Part shown: piece by piece, positions 57,353-64,000 of the stretch
Numbering within the stretch: position 1 is the first letter of the stretch
Layout: each line of letters opens with the position of its first letter
NCBI GenBank assembly: GCA_963677935.2
Contig: CAXXEH010000003.1
Coordinates: 4,340,001 to 4,404,000, forward strand
Length of the DNA: 64,000 bases
Origin: JAAFHB01 sp963677935
Lineage (GTDB): Bacteria; Bacteroidota; Bacteroidia; Bacteroidales; Prolixibacteraceae
Reading direction: 5' to 3'
The notes under the pieces: model-generated
Database searches by the model: none
Seen by the model: only the letters and a program-made list of their open reading frames with translations
What the model was told of the DNA's origin: nothing
Position numbers and translations under genes: made by a program

Positions 57353-57361
57353 AATTACCCT

Positions 57362-59053
57362 TTATTTCTTTTTGTTGATTGCAGGTGGCGTTGCTGATGG
57401 CAATAAAACCCTTGAATATTCTACCGGGTTCTGAAACAGAGTTAAGACATGCTTAATCTCTTTATCGTTTCCAAGTGCAGCAATGATTGCCCCTTTTTGA
57501 TAATAATAACGGGAAACAATCTCATCTTTAAGCAAATCACGTATCTCTTCGCTAAACTGTTCCAGGTCCTGATTCAGATTTAAGGTTAACCCTTTTTCAA
57601 GAGCTGCAAATTCACTTTTTGCCCCCTCATAATAGCGCTCTCTCTTGGCTGTCTCAACTAAAGTTTTTAGTGTTTGCTCACTCCTCGACTCATACGAGAA
57701 ATTTTTATTAGTGAGAAACTGATGAAATTCATTATAAATATCATCACTCACCATAAATTTATCGGGTGCAGTAATTGTTTTATGTTTTCCGGCAAATTCT
57801 GTAGCAAAATCAAATATCATATAATCCTGAACAAGCTTATAGGCCAATGTACTTAAGGTATCCTGAATATCAAGTATATCCGGAGTCACACCTCCACCAT
57901 CTTTGACAAGTCGACCATTCTTCGTTTTAAATTCGGAGATCAGAGAATCGGGGATATTCCCAACACTACCATCGGCATTCTTATGCGAATAATCGAGTGC
58001 CTGAATACACCGGCCACTAGGAATATAATACTTGGCAGTTGTAACTTTAAGCTTCGTATTGTAACTTAGGTCTCTGGTGGTTTGGACCAAACCTTTGCCA
58101 AAAGTACGATTACCCAGAATTACTGCACGGTCGAGGTCCTGAAGGGCGCCAGCCACAATTTCGGATGCTGATGCAGATCCGCTATTTACTAATATTACCA
58201 ATGGCATTAGCGAATCAACCGGTTGCTCTGAGGCACGATAAGTCTTATCCCACTGCGATACTTTACCTTTGGTACTTACGATCTCCTGACCATGATTCAC
58301 AAACAAATTGGTTACTTTAACCGCTTCGCCAAGCAAACCTCCGGGATTAGAACGAAGGTCAAGGACCAGTGATTTAGCCCCTTTTTTGTCCCTCAACTCA
58401 ACAACTGCGCTACGTACCCCCTCTGCACAACCATCTGTAAAACTAGACAGGCGAACGTACCCGGTGGTCTGATCAATCATTCCATAATAGGTTACGGGAT
58501 CAATCTGAATCTCTTCGCGCACTATATCCAGGGTGAAGGGTTTTTTCTCACCGGGACGTTCCATCTTTACTTTCACCGATTTTTTTGCCGGACCTTTCAG
58601 TATTTCTGACACATCAGAAACAACCATTTTATCTACCGGCTTCCCGTCAACTTCCAGAAATATATCACCGGCGCGTAATCCGCTTTTCTGAGCAGGAAAT
58701 CCTTCATAAGGCTCAGCTACAATTATTTGATTCTTCCGTTTGCTAATCATCGCCCCGATACCCGCATACTCACCCGTAGTCATGAACTTAAAATCATCCA
58801 TCTCCGATTCAGGAATAAAAACCGTATAGGGATCAAGGGTCTCAAGCATATCATCGATCCCTTTCTTAATCAGTTTATCGGGTTTTACTTCATCAACATA
58901 AAAGAGATTCAATTCCCGGACAAGTGTATAGAAGATATCGAGGTTTTTAGAAATCTCGAAATTCTTCTGATCGCTTTTGAAACTCCAAAAAGAGAGTCCG
59001 AGAATTACAACTATGGACACTCCAAGCGCTGCCTTCAATATTTTGTTACTCAT
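57362..59053 (-). CDS. C-terminal processing peptidase (CtpA-type, S41)
   Basis: Membrane anchor near the N-terminus (LGVSIVVILGLSFWSF), a PDZ domain (PAQKSGLRAGDIFLEVDGKPV), then catalytic motifs LVLDLRSNPGG, NSGSASASEIVAGALQD (Ser) and GKGLVQTTRDLSY (Lys). A long C-terminal helical extension is typical of Bacteroidota members. 563 residues. Degrades or matures periplasmic proteins. On the minus strand TACTTTTG (59102-59109) with TTG 23 nt upstream may be its promoter. Confidence 0.9.
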   Translation of the reverse strand: MSNKILKAALGVSIVVILGLSFWSFKSDQKNFEISKNLDIFYTLVRELNLFYVDEVKPDKLIKKGIDDMLETLDPYTVFIPESEMDDFKFMTTGEYAGIGAMISKRKNQIIVAEPYEGFPAQKSGLRAGDIFLEVDGKPVDKMVVSDVSEILKGPAKKSVKVKMERPGEKKPFTLDIVREEIQIDPVTYYGMIDQTTGYVRLSSFTDGCAEGVRSAVVELRDKKGAKSLVLDLRSNPGGLLGEAVKVTNLFVNHGQEIVSTKGKVSQWDKTYRASEQPVDSLMPLVILVNSGSASASEIVAGALQDLDRAVILGNRTFGKGLVQTTRDLSYNTKLKVTTAKYYIPSGRCIQALDYSHKNADGSVGNIPDSLISEFKTKNGRLVKDGGGVTPDILDIQDTLSTLAYKLVQDYMIFDFATEFAGKHKTITAPDKFMVSDDIYNEFHQFLTNKNFSYESRSEQTLKTLVETAKRERYYEGAKSEFAALEKGLTLNLNQDLEQFSEEIRDLLKDEIVSRYYYQKGAIIAALGNDKEIKHVLTLFQNPVEYSRVLLPSATPPAINKKK

Positions 59054-59286
59054 ACGTTTTGAACCCGTTATTAATTATCAATCTCATTTATTCTAACTTT
59101 GCAAAAGTAGTAATTCGGGAGCGATTCCATGACAATTCGATCATTCTTTCAGCTCATCGCCCAATTTATCTCACCTTTGTAACGGTTAATAAATTACTTT
59201 TGATGGTAAACACACCATCAGAATAGTGTAACAGCGGTGACTGTTCAAAAGTTTAGCGTATTTTTATCCCGTAAAAATCAAACACA

Positions 59287-60231
59287 TTGGGCAAAGGGTT
59301 AGTCATTCGGTCAACAGGGAGCTGGTATTCGGTGAAATCGGATACGGGAGCTCTTTTGGATTGCCGTATTAAGGGAAAACTTCGGATGAAAGAGGTTCGG
59401 ACAACTAATCCGGTTGCAGTTGGCGACCGGGTCGAATTTGAGCTTCTCCATGATGAAACGACTAAAGAGGGAGTGACAGGTATTATTTCGGCTGTTGAAC
59501 CACGAAAAAACTACATCATCAGGAAAGCCTCCAACCTGTCGAGAGAGAGCCAGATTGTTGCTGCCAATATTGATCAGGCATTAATTGTTGTGACAGTAAA
59601 TTACCCTGTTACCCTACCGGGATTTATTGATCGCTATTTGGTTTCGGCCATGGCTTACAGGATACCGACAGCGCTTGTATTCAATAAACTCGATTTATAT
59701 AATGATAAGGATTACCAAAAACTGGAAGAATACCTTCAAACTTACGAGTCGATAGGTTATAAATGTTTCCAGGTTTCAGCTGAAAAAAATTTCAATATAG
59801 ATGCTTTGCGTGAAGAACTTAAAGGGAAAATCAGCCTCTTTTCGGGCCTCTCGGGTGTAGGAAAATCATCCATCCTCAACTGTATCGATCCTACGCTGAA
59901 GCTAAAGACCGGAATCATCTCGGATCATCACCAGCAGGGGAAGCACACCACCACTTTTGCCGAGATGTTTGAAATTTCCGATGGAGCCTATATCATCGAT
60001 ACCCCAGGAATCCGGGGATTTGGGGTCATTGATATGGGAAAAGAGGAGATTGCCCACTATTTCCCCGAGATATTTGGATTACTCGATCAATGCAGGTTTT
60101 TCAACTGTACCCACACGCATGAACCTGGCTGCGCCGTTAAAGCAGCTGCCGAAAAAGGCGAAATTCCGGCAACTCGATATGAGTCATACCTCTCGTTGAT
60201 TGGCGAAGATGATTCGAAATACAGAAGTTGA
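59287..60231 (+). CDS. rsgA: Small ribosomal subunit biogenesis GTPase RsgA (TTG start)
   Basis: The gene starts at TTG 59287 (GKGLVIRSTGSWYSVKSDTG); no ATG fits, and family members begin MKGLVIKSTGSWY. It is a circularly permuted GTPase: OB-fold first, then NKLD (G4) near residue 135, P-loop GLSGVGKSS (about 188-196), DTPG (G3) and a C-terminal zinc finger CRFFNCTHTHEPGC (Cys269, Cys274, His276, Cys282). Assists 30S maturation. 314 residues. Confidence 0.92.
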   Translation: MGKGLVIRSTGSWYSVKSDTGALLDCRIKGKLRMKEVRTTNPVAVGDRVEFELLHDETTKEGVTGIISAVEPRKNYIIRKASNLSRESQIVAANIDQALIVVTVNYPVTLPGFIDRYLVSAMAYRIPTALVFNKLDLYNDKDYQKLEEYLQTYESIGYKCFQVSAEKNFNIDALREELKGKISLFSGLSGVGKSSILNCIDPTLKLKTGIISDHHQQGKHTTTFAEMFEISDGAYIIDTPGIRGFGVIDMGKEEIAHYFPEIFGLLDQCRFFNCTHTHEPGCAVKAAAEKGEIPATRYESYLSLIGEDDSKYRS

Positions 60232-60326
60232 TAGCTGATCAGAGCACTAATTTTTACCGGACCTGTAAACCCGAAACACAAGATTCATTAAGTACTTTAA
60301 GATCTCAGGTATACTGCTTACACCTA

Positions 60327-63107
60327 TTATTTATCATCGTTATATTGCGACTTAAACCGATATTCCCCCGACCCTGAACTGAAGGTAACGTAGCCGGCTT
60401 CCTGTTTGCCACCAGTAATTCCTGCAACGCCCTTTACAAAAGCACCATCTTTCCAAACAACTTTATTGCCCTCGGTAATAGTGGTGTTCTTCGACTCCAT
60501 TAAAGGCACGCTCACACTGGCAGTTGCGTTTACGGGTATAGTGACATCCAGATTCAATCCATTAGGCATCTTCTTCCAACCCGATGAAATAATTCCTCTC
60601 ACAGTTTTTATTGAGGCACTGGCGTAGGTCAGATCTCCTGGCACATGTGGTCTGATGTTGATATGGCTGTAACCCGGAGCGAAAACACGGTCGCCATAAA
60701 ATTGTGGCTCCTGTATCCCCGCAATACCTTCATAGAAGAACCTGCCGACACCGGTCAGCATCGTCATACTCTCTTCTGCCTGATACGTGCCATTTTTGAG
60801 ACTCCAGCCTTCCCACACTGTTGTAGCCCCTTTGGAAACCATATATCCCCATCCTGGAAATTCAGTAGTGTTTACCGCCTTATAAACGACTTCGCCAAGA
60901 CCTTGATCCACCAGCGATTCCATAAAGCCCGGCAAACCAATATGGCCAACTTTGAATCTACCTCCATTTTCACTGATCGTCCTGGCAATGTTATCGATCA
61001 CCTGTTGCCGGATTTCCCGGGGTACGACACCAATGGCGAGTGGAAGTATATCAGACGTTTGTGAGGCAGAGGCATAATGCCCGGATTTAGTATCCAGCCA
61101 CTCCCTGTTGATTGTAGCCTTTATTATATCAGCCAGGGTAGTATAACTGCTCTCATCTTCCTTTTTTCCCAATACATGACTCATTCCTGCAAGTATCCTG
61201 GTATTCTGATAATATAAGCAGGTCCAGATAAAATCCTTTGGCGTCTCTTTGCTGATGAAGTCCCATCCGGGAGTATCACTCTTTGGTAACATGTGTTCCC
61301 CAAGCCACCCTTTTCTGACGATATGCATTGAGTCGGCTAATTCCCGTCCGATAAAATCGACCCATGCCTTAACTGTCGGGTAATGCTGCTCCAATAGTTG
61401 CATGTCTCCATAACATCCATACAAATACCAGGTAAGCATGGGATAAGCGCCATTCTGCGACACATCACTCTCTCTTTTCATACCCGGCAGAATTGGTACA
61501 ACATCTGAAAGGTCACCATTGCGGGAACTTCCAAGCTGAATATTGCGTGCCTCCCTTAACCAAAGATCAGGCATGAACTTACGGGTGGCCAGAGATCCGA
61601 AAAGACTTGCCGGCTCATTATATGTAATGGGCTCTCTGTGAATGCAGTCCAGAATGAAGCCCTTCAGACCGACCTTCAGTGAACGCTGAATATTTTCATG
61701 TATCCGGTTCAGAAGATCGTTTGAACAGGTGAAACTGCCATACAGATCGACGTCGCTGTAGACTTCCCTCCCCGTAAGGGTTTCAGGTGTTGGTTCTCCC
61801 TCGAGTCCCTCTACCGACACGTGCCTGACAGGATGAAAGGTGAAACGTGGTTCATAGATTTCCCCGTCAGGGGCGCCTTTGAGAATATAAGTATCCCGTT
61901 CACCTGTATAGGTCACTATTCTATCTTTCTCATATTTTATGGTAATCTTTGTACCTGCCTTTCCTTTGACATTCAGCCGTACCCAGCCTGAGAAATAGTG
62001 GTCAAACTCAAATACCCAGGCACCGTCGGCGTCCTTAGTCACCTTAATTGGACGAAGGGTATCCTGAACTTTCATATGTGGGAAGGTCTGGCAGATCAGG
62101 CGACCCTGGGGAGCAGGAAAAACTGAGGCAGGGGTCCATTGACGATCATCGTAACCCACATTATTCCACCCGGGCTTTTCAAGTCTGGCGTCGTACGCTT
62201 CGCCAGGCCTCTTCTCGTTTAATCCGATTGGTCCGGTAGTAGTCTTCCACGTCTCATCTGAAAAAAATTGTTTCTCAGTTCCATCATCATAAGTAACTAT
62301 CATCTGAAAAATCGCCTGCGGCCTGGCTGCCCATCCATTCAACTTCTCGAATATGCCCGTAGCACTAAACCAGCCATTTCCCAGCATAATGCCAATAGCA
62401 TTCGAACCCTGCTCCAGCAAAGAGGTGACATCGTAGGTGCAATAAAAGACCTCCTGATTATAATCGGTAAGTCCAGGAGAGAGCACATCATCAGAAACCT
62501 TTTTCCCATTAAGGTAAAGTTCACTCCAACCCAGCCCGGAAATATACACCCTTGCCCTTCGGACTTTGCCGGTGACCTCAACCTCTTTGCGCAATAACGG
62601 CGAAATCGCAGAATTTGAATTTCCGGTCATTTGCAGCCCGATCCATTTAGCACGCCAGTCCGTCGTTGCAAGCAAAGCCATCTCAAATCGGGAAGGCTTG
62701 CTCCAATCGCTTACTCTATGGTTTGCATCCCAGGTACGAACCTTCCAAAAGCAAACCTGACGACTTTGAAGTGGCTTTCCTTTATACTGTATATTATAAG
62801 ATCGGTCAGAATCAATTTTACCGGAATTCCAGAGGTCGCCATTGTCCTTATTAAGTTCTGTCAGGCTACCCGCAACAAGCACCTGATAGGCTGTTTGATG
62901 CTCATCACGTTCAGCAGTCTCGAACTGCCAACCAAATCCAGGTTTATCTGTTTGTATTCCAACAGGTTCGTTGCCATAATCGGTTGTAAGCATCACTGGC
63001 AACAGTTGACTTCTTGCATCTTTATGCGAAAAGCTTTCGATGGTAAATGCAACCATGATGATTAAAAAATAGACTTGCACGTTTAAAAAGTGTCTGCAAA
63101 TTTTCAT
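60327..63107 (-). CDS. Glycoside hydrolase family 78 alpha-L-rhamnosidase
   Basis: The 926-residue secreted enzyme has a signal region (VYFLIIMVAFTIESFS). An N-terminal module follows with QTAYQVLVAG and VCFWKVRTWDAN. Then come the jelly-roll domain (RRARVYISGLGWSELYLNGKKVSDDVLSPGLTDY), the alpha/alpha-barrel with ILDCIHREPITYNEPAS, WLREARNIQLGSSRNGDLSDVVP and WEGWSLKNGTYQAEESM, and a C-terminal sandwich. The HREP motif replaces the usual DCPQRDER, so it is an atypical subgroup. Together with the GH127 enzyme it suggests use of plant pectic or flavonoid glycans. Confidence 0.85.
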   Translation of the reverse strand: MKICRHFLNVQVYFLIIMVAFTIESFSHKDARSQLLPVMLTTDYGNEPVGIQTDKPGFGWQFETAERDEHQTAYQVLVAGSLTELNKDNGDLWNSGKIDSDRSYNIQYKGKPLQSRQVCFWKVRTWDANHRVSDWSKPSRFEMALLATTDWRAKWIGLQMTGNSNSAISPLLRKEVEVTGKVRRARVYISGLGWSELYLNGKKVSDDVLSPGLTDYNQEVFYCTYDVTSLLEQGSNAIGIMLGNGWFSATGIFEKLNGWAARPQAIFQMIVTYDDGTEKQFFSDETWKTTTGPIGLNEKRPGEAYDARLEKPGWNNVGYDDRQWTPASVFPAPQGRLICQTFPHMKVQDTLRPIKVTKDADGAWVFEFDHYFSGWVRLNVKGKAGTKITIKYEKDRIVTYTGERDTYILKGAPDGEIYEPRFTFHPVRHVSVEGLEGEPTPETLTGREVYSDVDLYGSFTCSNDLLNRIHENIQRSLKVGLKGFILDCIHREPITYNEPASLFGSLATRKFMPDLWLREARNIQLGSSRNGDLSDVVPILPGMKRESDVSQNGAYPMLTWYLYGCYGDMQLLEQHYPTVKAWVDFIGRELADSMHIVRKGWLGEHMLPKSDTPGWDFISKETPKDFIWTCLYYQNTRILAGMSHVLGKKEDESSYTTLADIIKATINREWLDTKSGHYASASQTSDILPLAIGVVPREIRQQVIDNIARTISENGGRFKVGHIGLPGFMESLVDQGLGEVVYKAVNTTEFPGWGYMVSKGATTVWEGWSLKNGTYQAEESMTMLTGVGRFFYEGIAGIQEPQFYGDRVFAPGYSHINIRPHVPGDLTYASASIKTVRGIISSGWKKMPNGLNLDVTIPVNATASVSVPLMESKNTTITEGNKVVWKDGAFVKGVAGITGGKQEAGYVTFSSGSGEYRFKSQYNDDK

Positions 63108-63172
63108 AATTTTTTATTACTAATTAAGTCCAGTTATTACTACTAATTTATTCAGTACTCATTGGTATTCAA

Positions 63173-63201
63173 CAAATATAAGCAATGGTCCATATTTCAA
63201 A
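63173..63201 (-). promoter_or_regulatory. GH78 gene promoter
   Basis: Minus strand: TTTG (63198-63201), 17-nt spacer, TATATTTG (63173-63180), about 65 nt before the ATG. It is divergent from the attenuator region of tyrA. Confidence 0.6.
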
Positions 63202-63254
63202 TCAAAAAAATGAACATTTTCATGATCTTTACCGTTATATCTAAATAATTTATA

Positions 63255-63262
63255 TAAATTTG
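63255..63262 (+). promoter_or_regulatory. Candidate -7 element of the tyrA leader transcript
   Basis: TAAATTTG, 14 nt before the leader-peptide ATG. The -33 region (about 63232) lacks a clear TTG, so the promoter is probable but imperfect. Confidence 0.45.
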
Positions 63263-63276
63263 CCCACAATAAATAA

Positions 63277-63351
63277 ATGGGAACAGTGAACAACAATACT
63301 TTTTACTTTTGGTTTAGTTATCTCGGCCTTCGGATGGGGACTGAACGGTAA
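63277..63351 (+). CDS. Aromatic-rich leader peptide of the tyrA attenuator (24 aa)
   Basis: ATG 63277 to TAA 63349-63351, 24 residues. Residues 9-15 are FYFWFSY, i.e. Phe, Tyr, Phe, Trp, Phe, Ser, Tyr within seven codons, in TTT TAC TTT TGG TTT AGT TAT. This is the expected composition of a leader that senses charged aromatic tRNAs. It is followed by a strong terminator and then prephenate dehydrogenase. Too short for routine gene finders; evidence is composition and placement. Confidence 0.75.
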   Translation: MGTVNNNTFYFWFSYLGLRMGTER

Positions 63352-63416
63352 GGTATTGTTAAAAAGAAACAATATTAAATCAAAAAAAAGTCTCCGAATC
63401 CGGAGACTTTTTTTTT
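63331..63416 (+). terminator. Attenuator: mutually exclusive antiterminator and terminator before tyrA
   Basis: Terminator stem GTCTCCG (63390-63396) with CGGAGAC (63401-63407), loop AATC, extended by an A-tract pairing with T's (63408-63416). Antiterminator: CGGAT (63331-63335) with ATCCG (63398-63402), and GGGGACT (63336-63342) with AGTCTCC (63389-63395, one G-U); it would block the terminator. A third hairpin TATTGTT/AACAATA (63354-63360, 63368-63374) lies between them. The antiterminator arm overlaps the last codons of the leader peptide, so a ribosome at the stop codon masks it, while one stalled on the aromatic codons leaves most of it free. Confidence 0.75.
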
Positions 63417-63435
63417 GATCAAATAATTCATAAGA

Positions 63436-64000
63436 ATGAAGTTAGCGGTAATAGGACTTGGGTTGATTGGAGGTTCGATGGCAAAAGATTTGCGGCGGAC
63501 GAAATTTGCCACAGAAATCATCGGAGTAGATAACAATGCCGAAAATGCAAGGATTGCACTCGAGGTGGGCATTGCCGACAGAATCGAAACGCTTGAAAAA
63601 GCGGTAAAAGAAGCTGATATCGTTATTGTCGCAATACCGGTAGATAAGATCGTCTATCTGCTCCCCCATATTCTGGATCACATCTCCCCTTCAACAACGG
63701 TTATTGATGTGGGGTCGACCAAGCGCGAAATCGCCGAGGCAGTGAAAGACCACCTGCTACGCGGTAATTTTGTCCCTTCACACCCAATGTCAGGAACCGA
63801 AAACAGTGGTCCTTTTGCAGCTGTAGAGCATCTGTTCGAGGGTAAGATCTGCATTATCTGTGACAATGAGCAGTGCAGGCCACAACATTTGGCACTTGCC
63901 GAAAAAATGTTTCAGTCACTTGGAATGCCGATTGCATACATGACAAGTGATGAGCAGGATCACACCACGGCATTTATCTCCCACCTTCCACATGCCACCT
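63436..64000 (+). CDS. tyrA: Prephenate dehydrogenase (partial, C-terminus outside window)
   Basis: Starts MKLAVIGLGLIGGSMAKDLRR, a GxGxxG NAD(P)-binding motif. It continues with ADIVIVAIPVDKIVYLLPHIL, TVIDVGSTKREIAEAV, FVPSHPMSGTENSGPFAA and AFISHLPHAT, all typical of TyrA. It oxidises prephenate to 4-hydroxyphenylpyruvate in tyrosine synthesis. The frame is open to the end of the window. It is preceded by an aromatic leader peptide and terminator, and probably heads an aromatic amino-acid operon. Confidence 0.9.
   Translation, partial: MKLAVIGLGLIGGSMAKDLRRTKFATEIIGVDNNAENARIALEVGIADRIETLEKAVKEADIVIVAIPVDKIVYLLPHILDHISPSTTVIDVGSTKREIAEAVKDHLLRGNFVPSHPMSGTENSGPFAAVEHLFEGKICIICDNEQCRPQHLALAEKMFQSLGMPIAYMTSDEQDHTTAFISHLPHAT

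Noticed and set aside
62631..63065. Open frame of 144 codons opposite the GH78 gene
   Set aside because: Complement of a well-supported GH78 coding sequence; no family match and no promoter.

Overview
The window looks like a chromosomal segment of a Bacteroidota (Bacteroidetes) bacterium, most likely an environmental Bacteroidales/Marinilabiliales-type organism. The evidence is a large protein with a type IX secretion (T9SS) C-terminal signal, Bacteroidota-type promoters (TTG or TTTG, about 17-19 nt, TAnnTTTG), weak Shine-Dalgarno sequences, and families typical of the phylum (DUF2147, DUF4421, Rpn-type PD-(D/E)XK proteins, GH127, GH78). The species cannot be named from this sequence.

Layout. 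1-3.3 kb: promoter-proximal end of a leftward contractile injection system operon (DUF4255 protein, unknown 338-residue protein, partial tail sheath). 3.6-6.8 kb: TorF-like porin, then an overlapping pair made of an HPr-kinase-like protein and a nucleotidyltransferase, resembling lasso-peptide tailoring genes but without a visible peptide. 6.9-18.6 kb: accessory region with a broken IS5-type transposase, two internally deleted Rpn-family genes, and a 2336-residue T9SS surface protein with three 1464-bp internal repeats, divergent from a membrane-bound AraC-type regulator. 18.6-22.7 kb: efflux adaptor, yidD and a zinc/manganese ABC importer. 22.8-36.6 kb: an 866-residue protein with a degenerate transglutaminase-like domain, GH127, dusB, CPBP protease, DUF2147, S41 protease, lspA, a DksA/TraR-like protein and ileS. 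37.0-38.5 kb: a three-gene HipB/HipS/HipT-like toxin-antitoxin module. 38.6-44.7 kb: a leftward rRNA operon (16S, tRNA-Ile, tRNA-Ala, 23S, 5S) followed by two decayed 5S copies, each with its own terminator. 45.2-49.5 kb: lipB, lipA, a POT peptide transporter and an outer-membrane protein. 49.6-54.1 kb: rplM-rpsI-rpsB-tsf-pyrH-frr. 54.4-60.2 kb: thioredoxin-like protein, DUF4421, SPOR lipoprotein, a membrane-anchored response regulator, CtpA-type protease and rsgA. 60.3-64 kb: GH78 rhamnosidase, and divergently an aromatic-rich leader peptide with an attenuator in front of prephenate dehydrogenase (tyrA), which runs off the end.

Most notable: (i) a complete-looking transcription attenuator, with a leader peptide rich in Phe/Tyr/Trp and mutually exclusive antiterminator and terminator, ahead of tyrA; (ii) short palindromes of the form ATCCGCCAnnTGGCGGAT that replace loops in degenerate 5S copies and also occur in 23S hairpin tips and spacers; (iii) a tripartite hipBST-like module flanked by inverted copies of a hairpin repeat; (iv) a transglutaminase-like protein with catalytic Cys and His apparently replaced; (v) a kinase/nucleotidyltransferase pair without a peptide substrate; (vi) two perfect 13-bp direct repeats 21 bp apart between the AraC-type regulator and the T9SS protein; (vii) folded leaders before rplM and rpsB. 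Homology calls come from motif recognition only; no database search was possible.
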